Below the pieces are notes generated by a model, which was not told the DNA's origin, ran no database searches, and worked only from the letters and a program-made list of their open reading frames with translations. Positions 1-5,743 of a stretch of DNA of 21,062 nucleotides are shown in pieces. The stretch is from a virus: positions 1 to 21,062 of the IMG/VR virus record IMGVR_UViG_3300046171_000044. One strand, given 5' to 3'. Each line of letters opens with the position of its first letter. The stretch's first letter is position 1. The position numbers and the translations under genes are program-made.

Positions 1-130
1 CACCATCCTGCCTATTTTTTGTGCACCTTTCTATATCGCGCCATTCATCCGGCATTCAATAGGGGTCAAGTGATAGCATATCTCTTGCCATATAATAAAA
101 AAGCATTGCAAAACAGTATGTTACATCGTT

Positions 131-172
131 TGTTCACGCTTTGTTCCAGGCTGTTCACCTTTTGTTCCACCC
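131..172. repeat. phased TGTTC direct repeats (two 21-bp units)
   Basis: TGTTC occurs at 131, 142, 152 and 163, spaced 11, 10 and 11 bases, which is one DNA helical turn each. The following bases alternate AC, CA, AC, CA, so the array is also two 21-base units (131-151 and 152-172) that match at 17 of 21 positions. The spacing would place every copy on the same face of the helix, as in iterons or cooperative regulator sites. The function is unknown. Confidence 0.6.
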
Positions 173-329
173 CGTGGCCGGACCACCACCCCCGTACCGT
201 ACGTACATATACATACAAGCACACAGATTGGGGAAATTGAGTGTTAACCACATGGGCAAATGATAAACACGGGTGACATCAGTATACACAAGTCAACACA
301 TATTTTGTCAGCAAAAGATAATTTTCTTC

Positions 330-359
330 TTGACAGGGTACAGTGAAGTGTGGTATAAC
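330..359 (+). promoter_or_regulatory. sigma-70-like promoter (P1) for the left gene cluster
   Basis: The -35 box TTGACA is at 330-335 and the -10 box TATAAC at 354-359, with an 18-base spacer. The -10 is preceded by TG plus one base, an extended -10 element. A short inverted repeat (TGTCA at 306-310, TGACA at 331-335) overlaps the -35. The first gene downstream starts at 464, leaving a leader of roughly 100 bases. Confidence 0.75.
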
Positions 360-363
360 TCTC

Positions 364-441
364 TTATTAGATAAAACATTAAATGTCCTTACAAAGATGT
401 TAAAGATATTATATGATAACATTAAATGCTACATCTAATAA
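364..441 (+). promoter_or_regulatory. leader with nested inverted and direct repeats
   Basis: A perfect 9-base inverted repeat, TTATTAGAT (364-372) and ATCTAATAA (433-441), encloses a direct repeat of ACATTAAATG (376-385 and 419-428) and a 6-base hairpin, ATGTTA (397-402) with TAACAT (417-422). All of it lies between promoter P1 and the first start codon, so it could fold in the mRNA or act as an operator. Function is inferred only. Confidence 0.45.
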
Positions 442-463
442 CCCCCCTACCTGACTAATTTGT

Positions 464-703
464 ATGATTCATAAAAAAGTAGTTGACAATGGGAAAGAAA
501 TCTGTAAAACTATACACAGACAATGTGTTGATGCATTCTATGATGCCATCAAGAATAACACATTACATAATTTACATATACCCCATAGCGATGTGTTCTA
601 TGTAAGGCAAGCTGTGGAGGCACATTATGGTCGTTCTTTCACATTGAAACATGTAGAGGCTGCAATGAAAGCCGAAGGATGGAAGGACACTGATGATGTT
701 TAA
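464..703 (+). CDS. small hypothetical phage protein (79 aa)
   Basis: This is the first gene after promoter P1. I do not recognise a family with certainty, and no motif gives a function. The product is a mixed alpha/beta soluble protein with two Cys (C14, C21), several His residues, a central HIPHSDVFYVRQAVEAHYG segment and an acidic C-terminus. An in-frame TGA at 452 lies only 12 bases before the ATG, which fixes this start even though no Shine-Dalgarno sequence precedes it. The stop codon (701-703) overlaps the start of the next gene, so the two are probably translated together. Confidence 0.7.
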   Translation: MIHKKVVDNGKEICKTIHRQCVDAFYDAIKNNTLHNLHIPHSDVFYVRQAVEAHYGRSFTLKHVEAAMKAEGWKDTDDV

Positions 704-890
704 AGCACTTGTAATGGTATGTAGTTTAGCTGACCCAACTAATTGCACTGTTTTCTCAGATACGATAAAGCTACGTGAAACTGAAGAACTTTGTAAGGCA
801 CGTATTGAGAAATGGTTGAGGTCATTCAGTTGACCATGCTGAATCCCGTTGAATACAAGTTTAAGTGTGAGCGTCAAAGAAAGCATATAA
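696..890 (+). CDS. small Cys-conserved protein, first of a tandem pair (frame broken)
   Basis: The frame starting MFKALVMVCSLADPTNC runs to a premature stop after about 810. The adjacent frame from 812 (MVEVIQLTMLNPVEYKFKC) continues to a TAA at 888-890. Adding one A in the A run at 810-812 joins them into a protein of about 64 aa. Once joined, it aligns along its whole length with the next gene: MFxAxVxxC, a second Cys, E-T-x-E-x-C, and P-x-E-Y-K-x-K-C near the end. The spacing of the four Cys is kept, suggesting disulphides or metal binding. AAGGA at 683-687 favours ATG 696 over ATG 693. The stop shares one base with the next ATG. Function is unknown. Confidence 0.65.
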
Positions 891-1102
891 TGTTTACCGC
901 AATAGTATTGGCCTGTGCTATCAATATGACCAATGCGTGTATTGAAGCTACAGATGAACTGGGGCCGTATGAAACGAGAGAGCAGTGTGTGATGCGTGTT
1001 CATCAAATGATTACTAGTATGCAGATGTCATTTCCTGTACCTCACGAGTATAAGTACAAATGTGTTGAGCATCCCATTACCAAAAAGGGTATCAATCTAT
1101 GA
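890..1102 (+). CDS. small Cys-conserved protein, second of a tandem pair (70 aa)
   Basis: The start is chosen at ATG 890 (MFTAIVLACAIN), not an upstream in-frame ATG at 812, because this aligns exactly with the start of its upstream paralog and produces a TAATG overlap with it. Four Cys lie in the same pattern as the neighbour (residues 9, 17, 32 and 58 by count). The C-terminus contains P-H-E-Y-K-Y-K-C. The hydrophobic first dozen residues could be a weak signal or membrane-touching segment, but no clear cleavage site is seen. The stop overlaps the next start (ATGA at 1099). Similar small Cys proteins recur in marine phage genomes without known function. Confidence 0.75.
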   Translation: MFTAIVLACAINMTNACIEATDELGPYETREQCVMRVHQMITSMQMSFPVPHEYKYKCVEHPITKKGINL

Positions 1103-1402
1103 GCGTAGAATACCGTGGTATAACATTCCCTGGATAACAATAAGCCCATTAAGTCTAACCGTGAAGGTAAGAAGAAGATGGTGTTGGCTAAGAAGGGTGA
1201 CAAGGTAAAGCTGATTCATTTCGGTGCTACGGGCTATGGACACAACTACAGTGCTGCAGCCCGTAAGTCATTTCGTGCTAGGCACAAGTGTGACACAGCT
1301 ACGGACATTCTGTCTGCACGGTACTGGGCATGTCGTACTCTATGGGGTGGGGCAGGTAAGCCCTCGCAATCTAGTCCTAAATCACGTAAGGGAAAATACT
1401 AA
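1099..1402 (+). CDS. basic small conserved phage protein (frame broken)
   Basis: ATG 1099 opens MSVEYRGITFPG and then meets a TAA at about 1135. Removing one A from the AA at 1136-1137 gives ...FPGYNKPIKSNREGKKK and runs into the open frame that continues to 1402. The rebuilt product is about 100 aa, strongly basic, with the recognisable segment VLAKKGDKVKLIHFGATGYG, then ARKSFRARHKCD, ARYWACRTLW and a C-terminal SSPKSRKGKY. This architecture is frequent in marine phage late clusters as a protein of unknown role. An internal ATG at 1178 would give a shorter 74-aa product. The stop overlaps the next ATG (TAATG). Confidence 0.75.
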
Positions 1403-1635
1403 TGGCTAAGAAAAAAGATGACGTAATGGTTGTATCAATTGGTATTGGTTCAATGCCCAAGAATAAGCTGAAGAAGATGAAGAAGGCTGAGATGGCATAC
1501 GGTGGTATGGCTAATGGCAAGAAACACATGTACTCTGCTGGTGGTTCTGTATCAGATAACCCAGGTTTGAAAGCATTGAAGGCTAGTGGACCAAAGGGTA
1601 TGGAAGCATACAACAAGATTACTGGCAATGGCTAA
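1402..1635 (+). CDS. Lys/Gly/Met-rich small phage protein (77 aa)
   Basis: The product begins MAKKKDDVMVVSIGIGSMP, followed by a KNKLKKMKKAEMAYGGMANG basic stretch, then KKHMYSAGGSVSDNPGLKALK and KGMEAYNKITGNG. It is basic, low in hydrophobic core and probably poorly structured on its own. The family pattern (GGMANGKKHMY.AGG) recurs in uncultured marine phages but has no assigned function. Start and stop both sit in TAATG overlaps with the neighbours (1402 and 1635), a strong sign of translational coupling and of a genuine gene. Confidence 0.8.
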   Translation: MAKKKDDVMVVSIGIGSMPKNKLKKMKKAEMAYGGMANGKKHMYSAGGSVSDNPGLKALKASGPKGMEAYNKITGNG

Positions 1636-2204
1636 TGCATCCTGTAGAACAGGACATCCGCAACTGGTCACACAACTTTCTTGAAGTGCCTAATGAAAAA
1701 CTAAATGGCCTACCTCCCTGCCCTTATGCAAAACAGGCGTGGGCAGATAACAAGGTAACATTCAGTATCAACACAGGGCTGGATGGACTGGTAGACGCAG
1801 TGAAGCAGTTTGAGTCTCACGACTATGATATAGTTGTGTGGGCCAGCGAAGAATTACCGGATATGGAATACCTAGATGGTTTCTGTGACGGTATGAATGA
1901 GGCACTGTCAACTCAGGGTGCCGATATGCATTTGATGCAGTTTCATCCAGACTACAGTGCGGAAGATGCTGGGCTGGATTTCTTGTTACAAGAGGGGGTC
2001 AGTGACCCTGACTTAGAATACTGCATGGTATTTGTGCAGAGGCTCTCAGTGTTGGACGATGCCGCATTGAGTTTAGAAAAGAGTGGATACTACTTGAAGT
2101 TTCCGGTAGAGACATTCCACTCTCTTGTTATCGACAGACGGAGATTACGAAATGGTAATGAAGAAAAAGATGCGGGGCGGCGGCATGATGAAGACAGCAG
2201 CTAA
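1635..2204 (+). CDS. acidic hypothetical protein with PCPYAK motif (189 aa)
   Basis: This is an unrecognised soluble alpha/beta protein. The N-terminal part reads DIRNWSHNFLEVPNEKLNGL and then PPCPYAKQAW, a compact motif that looks conserved and could form an active or binding site (Cys within a Pro-rich turn). The middle is acidic with hydrophobic strands (YDIVVWASEELPD, LEYCMVFVQRLSVLDD). The last ~20 residues become basic and charged, and the gene overlaps the next one by 52 bases, so a late frame error near 2140 cannot be excluded. It lacks transmembrane segments. The start codon shares a base with the previous stop. No function is assigned. Confidence 0.75.
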   Translation: MHPVEQDIRNWSHNFLEVPNEKLNGLPPCPYAKQAWADNKVTFSINTGLDGLVDAVKQFESHDYDIVVWASEELPDMEYLDGFCDGMNEALSTQGADMHLMQFHPDYSAEDAGLDFLLQEGVSDPDLEYCMVFVQRLSVLDDAALSLEKSGYYLKFPVETFHSLVIDRRRLRNGNEEKDAGRRHDEDSS

Positions 2205-2283
2205 AAAGAAAATGATGCGCGGCGGTGCCGTAGCCAAGAAGAAGATGATGCGTGGCGGCATGGCGGCTAAGAAGAAGAAGTAA
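2152..2283 (+). CDS. K/M-RGG repeat micro-protein (43 aa)
   Basis: This gene lies in the +1 frame relative to the end of the previous one. ATG 2152 is preceded by GGAG at 2140-2143 (8-base spacing), and its TAA (2281-2283) shares a base with the next ATG. The product is almost entirely Lys, Met, Arg, Gly and Ala, with three copies of a KKK-M-(M)-RGG unit (KKKMRGGG, KKKMMRGG, KKKMMRGG) and a poly-Lys end. RGG-type basic repeats are typical of nucleic-acid binding segments, so DNA or RNA contact or packaging inside the head is a reasonable inference. I cannot show it. An alternative start is ATG 2158. Confidence 0.65.
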   Translation: MVMKKKMRGGGMMKTAAKKKMMRGGAVAKKKMMRGGMAAKKKK

Positions 2284-2642
2284 TGCCCGTACTACAATCA
2301 GGCTCAAAGTTTCGTACAGAGGTAGTTGCGTTAGGTAATACTAACAAGACGAATGTGTACACCGTACCTGCAAACTTCTCTTCACACTTGGAGAATTTGT
2401 TTGTAAGTAATAACCACACAGGTAACGTGACTTTGAGCCTACACTTTTTTCATGCAGATGATAATACAGAGTATGACTTGTTGACTGCTCACAATATTGC
2501 GGGTGGGTCATACGAGTCTATATTTACTGTAGACAGACCCCTGTATCTTCATGCAGGTGACATTATCAAATGCACAGCAGGTACAGCTAGTAAGCTAGTT
2601 ATCACTACTGCCTGTGAAGAATTTTTTGACCCAGCGAGATAG
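2283..2642 (+). CDS. small beta-rich putative virion protein (119 aa)
   Basis: The product is rich in alternating hydrophobic/polar strands (ENLFVSNNHTGNVTLSLHFF, YDLLTAHNIAGGSYESIF, LYLHAGDIIKCTAGTASKL). This is the layout of the small beta-sandwich proteins attached to phage heads or tails. The order of elements (strand, N-x-T, hydrophobic strand, GGSYES, D-R-P-L-x-L-x-A-G-D, T-A-S strand) parallels the gene at 20657-20986, which sits among the fibres; the two may be distant paralogs. The start overlaps the preceding stop by one base. No catalytic motif is seen. Confidence 0.75.
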   Translation: MPVLQSGSKFRTEVVALGNTNKTNVYTVPANFSSHLENLFVSNNHTGNVTLSLHFFHADDNTEYDLLTAHNIAGGSYESIFTVDRPLYLHAGDIIKCTAGTASKLVITTACEEFFDPAR

Positions 2643-2652
2643 GAGACAGGAG

Positions 2653-2934
2653 ATGCCCCGTGTCACTAAAAAGCCAGCCGCTAAAAAAACCAAAGCCACA
2701 CCGACTGCAGCGAAAAAGAAACCGACTAGAACGGTTAGCCTTTCGCAAGGCGGTGCGCCTAAGAGCAAATCAAGAGTTAATGAAGCTGGCAACTATACTA
2801 AGCCCGGAATGAGAAAGCGTCAGTTCAGTCGCATCAAGGCTGGGGGCAAAGGTGGCGCACCCGGTCAGTGGTCAGCACGTAAGGCGCAGATGCTTGCGTC
2901 AGCCTATAAGAAAGCAGGAGGCGGTTACAAATGA
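2653..2934 (+). CDS. Lys/Arg-rich conserved phage protein (93 aa)
   Basis: A strong ribosome site (two GGAGA/AGGAG copies, 2641-2652) precedes ATG 2653. An in-frame ATG at 2614 is less likely because it lies inside the previous gene. The product has a low-complexity basic N-terminus (KKPAAKKTKATPTAAKKK) like a histone tail, then a conserved C-terminal block with NEAGNYTKPGMRKRQFSRIK, AGGKGGAPGQWSARKAQ and a final AYKKAGGGYK. This C-terminal block is frequent in marine phage genomes and has no known function. The very high Lys/Arg content suggests nucleic-acid contact. The stop is two bases before the next start. Confidence 0.8.
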   Translation: MPRVTKKPAAKKTKATPTAAKKKPTRTVSLSQGGAPKSKSRVNEAGNYTKPGMRKRQFSRIKAGGKGGAPGQWSARKAQMLASAYKKAGGGYK

Positions 2935-2935
2935 C

Positions 2936-3163
2936 ATGGAACACGTATTTCTGCTTCTTGTCTATTTAGGCACAGGAGAGTTTCGCAACTTAGTCAGTGG
3001 CGACATGTACTTTCGTAGTATTAACGAGTGCAATTATTTTGCAGAAAAGTCAGCAAAGAGGTATGGTAATTATCAGTATAGCGCATACTTAGACCCAAAA
3101 GACAGAGTAACAGCTTATTGTGTACCTAAATACGTTAACCCCGACAACGTAAGGATATATTAA
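2936..3163 (+). CDS. small conserved phage protein (75 aa)
   Basis: ATG 2936 is chosen because AGGAGG lies about 10 bases upstream (2917-2922) and the longer in-frame version would lie entirely over the previous gene. The product begins MEHVFLLLVYLGTGEFRNLV, a hydrophobic start with no clear cleavage site. It continues with SGDMYFRSINECNYFAEKSA and ends DRVTAYCVPKYVNPDNVRIY. Two Cys are present. This type recurs next to the basic small proteins in marine phages; its role is unknown. The next gene begins one base after the stop. Confidence 0.75.
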   Translation: MEHVFLLLVYLGTGEFRNLVSGDMYFRSINECNYFAEKSAKRYGNYQYSAYLDPKDRVTAYCVPKYVNPDNVRIY

Positions 3164-3164
3164 G

Positions 3165-3842
3165 ATGGACCCCATCAGCGCAATGGCGACTGCTTCGGCA
3201 GCGTTTGGTGCAATCAAAAAAGGTTTTGCAGTAGGCCGTGACATAGAACAGATGGCAGGAGACTTATCCAGATGGATGGGTGCCATGTCTGACTTGGAAC
3301 AGGCTGAGAAAGAAGCAAAGAACCCGCCTATATTTAAGAAGCTGTTTGCTGGACAATCTGTAGAGCAAGAAGCTATAACTGCATTTGCCAACAAAGAAAA
3401 GGCAAAGCAACAGAGATACGAACTACAGCAGTGGATAAGCCTGACTATGGGTAAGTCTAAGTGGGATTCACTGGTGGCAATGGAAGGCCAGATACGTAAG
3501 CAGCGTAAAGAAACACTTTACAAGCAGCGTGAACGCAGACAGAAGTTCGTAGAGTTTGTAGCGTGGACGTTGCTAGTTGCTGCAGGAGCAGCGGCATTGT
3601 ATGCTTTCGTAGTATTTATGAAGGGTCACGTAGCTAAAGCAGCAGACCCAGAGTATGTAACGTGCAGATTGAAGGGTTGCACTACGGTAGACAAGCAGCG
3701 TGTATGCGTGTATCATGGTGTGAACAATACGGTGGACACATTGTTTTTTCGTATGGACGAATGGTTCCCCCGTGAGTTTCAGTGTAAGTATGACCCTAAC
3801 GAAACCAAGCCACCAAGCATCAAGAAACCTTTAAGCAATTAG
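3165..3842 (+). CDS. membrane-anchored hypothetical phage protein (225 aa)
   Basis: The N-terminal ~125 residues are helical and charged (GFAVGRDIEQMAGDLSRWMG, KEKAKQQRYELQQW, IRKQRKETLYKQRERRQK) and look like a coiled-coil or amphipathic region. One clear transmembrane helix follows at about residues 127-150 (FVAWTLLVAAGAAALYAFVVF). A C-terminal domain of about 70 residues has four Cys (in CRLKGC, RVCVYHG and FQCKYD). The basic residues before the helix predict the C-terminal Cys domain outside the cytoplasm, which fits disulphide bonding. It lies just before the lysis genes, so an accessory envelope role (spanin-like or anti-lysis) is possible, but no lipobox or known family motif supports a firm call. 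Confidence 0.75.
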   Translation: MDPISAMATASAAFGAIKKGFAVGRDIEQMAGDLSRWMGAMSDLEQAEKEAKNPPIFKKLFAGQSVEQEAITAFANKEKAKQQRYELQQWISLTMGKSKWDSLVAMEGQIRKQRKETLYKQRERRQKFVEFVAWTLLVAAGAAALYAFVVFMKGHVAKAADPEYVTCRLKGCTTVDKQRVCVYHGVNNTVDTLFFRMDEWFPREFQCKYDPNETKPPSIKKPLSN

Positions 3843-3860
3843 AAAGTCACAGAAAAACTA

Positions 3861-4109
3861 ATGGCACTTGCAAAGTCACAACAGAGCCTGAAAAACTGGA
3901 CAAAGCAGAAGTGGCGCACAAAGTCAGGTAAGCCATCTGCCAAGACAGGTGAAAGGTATTTGCCTGAAAAAGCAATAAAGTCCTTGACAAGTGCAGAGTA
4001 TGCTGCTACAACTAAGGCTAAGAGAGAAGGAACACGTAAGGGGAAACAATTTGTACGCCAGCCTAAATCTATTGCAAAAAAGACTGCAAGATTTCGCAGA
4101 GGCGGGTAA
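3861..4109 (+). CDS. basic conserved phage protein, DUF5872-like (82 aa)
   Basis: The product is a highly basic small protein. The order AKSQQSLKNWTKQKWRTKSG, GERYLPEKAIKSLTSAEYAA, TTKAKREGTRKGKQF and QPKSIAKKTARFRRGG matches a widespread phage family that I recall as DUF5872; the number is from memory and should be checked. The function is unknown. Net charge and small size suggest nucleic-acid binding or packing with the genome. There is no strong Shine-Dalgarno sequence, only a purine-rich stretch before the ATG. It follows the membrane protein by 18 bases. Confidence 0.8.
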   Translation: MALAKSQQSLKNWTKQKWRTKSGKPSAKTGERYLPEKAIKSLTSAEYAATTKAKREGTRKGKQFVRQPKSIAKKTARFRRGG

Positions 4110-4197
4110 AGACCCACGCACGTTTCGTTTGGCTGATATGGAGCCAGATATAGAGACCCGTGTATTCTTAATCAAGAAAAAGCTACAGGAACTAAAG

Positions 4198-4581
4198 ATG
4201 TTAAACTTATTGATAGGGCCAGTTGCTGAACTGGCAGGGACGTGGTTAAATGGAAAAGTTGAAAAGACTAAAGCAGAAACTGGTGCAAAAGTTGCACGGG
4301 CTAAAGCTGAAGCTACAATCATGGAAAAGAAAGCTACTGGCGAACTTGACTGGGATTTGGAAATGGCTAAAGGAAGTAAGTCTTCGTGGAAAGACGAGTG
4401 GCTTACTATTCTGTTCAGTATACCTCTCATTCTTGCGTTCATTCCGGGTATGGAAGAAGTAGTGGCAAATGGATTTGCCCAACTCCAAGCAATGCCTTCA
4501 TGGTATCAGTATAGCCTTGGTGTTATCGTTGCTGCCAGCTTTGGTGTTCGCAGTGCTACTAGGTTATTTGGAAAAGGGTAG
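4198..4581 (+). CDS. putative holin, 3TM gene-transfer-release type (127 aa)
   Basis: The N-terminal MLNLLIGPVAELAGTWLNGK is followed by a charged helix (KAKAEATIMEKKAT-like) and SWKDEW. Then come two hydrophobic helices, about residues 65-83 (LTILFSIPLILAFIPG) and 99-118 (WYQYSLGVIVAASFGV). The first ~18 residues can form a third. This matches the holin family described for gene-transfer-agent release (Pfam 'Holin of 3TMs'). Such proteins form membrane holes that free the endolysin. ATG 4198 has AGGA 8-10 bases upstream; an in-frame ATG at 4138 would add 20 residues and is the main alternative. A still longer frame from 3991 overlaps the preceding gene and is not supported. Confidence 0.75.
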   Translation: MLNLLIGPVAELAGTWLNGKVEKTKAETGAKVARAKAEATIMEKKATGELDWDLEMAKGSKSSWKDEWLTILFSIPLILAFIPGMEEVVANGFAQLQAMPSWYQYSLGVIVAASFGVRSATRLFGKG

Positions 4582-4641
4582 TCCTATTGCAGATGTGGAG
4601 TATGCACGACAGAACAACCGAAGAACAAGCGAGGATTAATC

Positions 4642-4845
4642 GTGGCAGAAGTAACAATGGAAAGACTACTCAAGTGGAAGATACTGCCCCGCTTGATGAT
4701 GATTATGATGTCAATATCCGCTTGGCGGGTAGTGGAGTGGTTTATGACATTGCCAGACCCTACCAACGCACAGGCGGGTCTAGTGAGTGTAGTCACGGGG
4801 GCCATGACAGGTGCATTTGCGGTATGGATGGGGCATGAGAAATGA
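4642..4845 (+). CDS. small holin-like membrane protein (67 aa)
   Basis: A GTG start at 4642 follows GCGAGGA. The protein has two predicted membrane helices, about residues 14-35 (ILPRLMMIMMSISAWRVVEW) and 44-62 (AGLVSVVTGAMTGAFAVWM), joined by a short turn rich in Pro and Asp (TLPDPTNAQ). Size, two-helix plan and the 4-base ATGA overlap with the lysozyme gene are typical of a phage holin (class II-like). With the upstream 3TM-type gene this makes two holin candidates; one could be the holin and the other a regulator. Another frame over the same bases (4587-4838) has no domain and no membrane helix. Confidence 0.8.
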   Translation: MAEVTMERLLKWKILPRLMMIMMSISAWRVVEWFMTLPDPTNAQAGLVSVVTGAMTGAFAVWMGHEK

Positions 4846-5327
4846 AATATAACTCTGAGAACTTTGTAAACAAACTTATAGCACACGAAGGTCTGCGCCT
4901 TCAAGTGTACAAAGATACGCTTGGTATTGATACGATTGGTATCGGACGCAACCTAGAGGACCGTGGTATCACAAAGGAAGAACTGGACTGGATGGACATT
5001 CCTAGCATGGATGCTGTCTATGAGTACGGTATTACTGAAGCTGATGCCATGTACCTTGCAAAGAATGACGTACAGATAGTCGAAGAGGAACTGGTTCGTG
5101 CGCACCCTTGCGTTGAGGAGTTAGACGCTGTACGTCAACTTGTACTGATGGACATGGCATTTAATATGGGTGTACCTCGTCTCCGAAAGTTTCAAAAAAT
5201 GTGGAACGCTGTCCATGAAAAGAAATTTGACATAGCGGCGAAAGAAATGCTTGACAGCAGGTGGGCAATTCAAGTAAAATCACGTAGTACAAAATTAGCC
5301 CACGCAATGCATCATGGTGAGTTTTAA
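4842..5327 (+). CDS. endolysin, T4-type lysozyme (GH24, 161 aa)
   Basis: This is a muramidase that cuts the peptidoglycan glycan chain during lysis. The catalytic triad of the T4 lysozyme family is visible: Glu16 in AHEGLRLQVY, Asp25 in YKDTLG and Thr31 in DTIGIGRNL, with the same 9- and 6-residue spacing as E11-D20-T26 in T4. The length is normal for the family. The C-terminal lobe has the expected LVLMDMAFNMG and MLDSRWAIQV-type motifs. No signal peptide is present, so export depends on the holins just upstream. The start overlaps the holin stop (ATGA), and the stop overlaps the terS start (TAATG). Confidence 0.93.
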   Translation: MKYNSENFVNKLIAHEGLRLQVYKDTLGIDTIGIGRNLEDRGITKEELDWMDIPSMDAVYEYGITEADAMYLAKNDVQIVEEELVRAHPCVEELDAVRQLVLMDMAFNMGVPRLRKFQKMWNAVHEKKFDIAAKEMLDSRWAIQVKSRSTKLAHAMHHGEF

Positions 5328-5706
5328 TGGCTAGACAGCTAACAGACAAACAACAAAAGTTCCTTGCCGTGCTTTTTGATGAAGCTGGCGGCGATATGGT
5401 TGCAGCTAAAAAGATGGCAGGATATGCTGACACTTCTAGTACTGCAGAAATTGTTAAGGGTATTAAAGAAGAGATACTTGAGGCGACTCAAATGTACATG
5501 GCACGTAATGCGCCGAAGGCGGCAATGGCGATGACAGGTGCATTATATGACCCAACTGAACTTGGCATCCGTGACAAGATGGTTGCAGCGAAGGAACTGC
5601 TTGACCGTGTAGGTCTTGTGAAAACAGAAAGATGCAAGTCGAAGCATCTGGTGGTGTTATGCTTATGCCACCTAAAGCCGTCGTGGAAGACGATGAAGTT
5701 CATTGA
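5327..5706 (+). CDS. terS: terminase small subunit (frame broken near end)
   Basis: This is likely the DNA-recognition subunit of the packaging motor. MARQLTDKQQKFLAVLFDEA followed by AAKKMAGYADTSSTAEIV has the helix-turn-helix look of TerS N-termini. The central EILEATQMYMARNAPKAAMAM and the KMVAAKELLDRVGLVKTE segment are typical of the oligomerisation part. After KTE the given frame loses sense. Adding one A at about 5628-5630 gives KTEKMQVEASGGVMLMPPK and ends ...VEDDEVH at 5704-5706, a usual TerS tail, about 126 aa in all. The position directly before the large subunit supports the call. Confidence 0.8.
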
Positions 5707-5743
5707 TTGGAACGCTGGTATCAAGGAGGGACGCAAGAATGAT

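Larger units (their letters stand above)
1..463. other. gene-free upstream region with repeats, promoter and leader
   Basis: I see no convincing gene here. The open frames on both strands have no ribosome binding site, no recognisable domain and an unnatural composition. What can be seen, in order: a tandem array of TGTTC elements (131-172); a purine/pyrimidine-mixed stretch with GTAC-type palindromes near 195-215; a strong sigma-70-like promoter (330-359); and an AT-rich leader with nested inverted repeats (364-441) ahead of the first gene. This is probably the control region of the rightward late block, but the left neighbour lies outside the window. Confidence 0.6.

Noticed and set aside
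19-251. Open frames on both strands in the left gene-free region
   Set aside because: No ribosome site, no recognisable domain and an unnatural composition. The region carries repeats and a promoter instead.
1095-1124. TGGTATAAC as an additional promoter
   Set aside because: The -10-like sequence has no -35 at the right distance and lies within a coding start. It is probably coincidental.
3980-4010. TTGACA with TACAAC 17 bases downstream inside the DUF5872-like gene
   Set aside because: It lies within a coding region, has a weak -10 and is followed by genes already coupled to upstream ones.
3991-4197. Longer start for the 3TM-type holin gene
   Set aside because: The early part lies over the previous basic protein in another frame. 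The ribosome site and family start favour ATG 4198, with 4138 as the only plausible extension.
4587-4838. Alternative 83-aa frame over the small holin gene
   Set aside because: It has no membrane helix or domain, while the other frame gives a clear two-helix holin coupled to the lysozyme gene.
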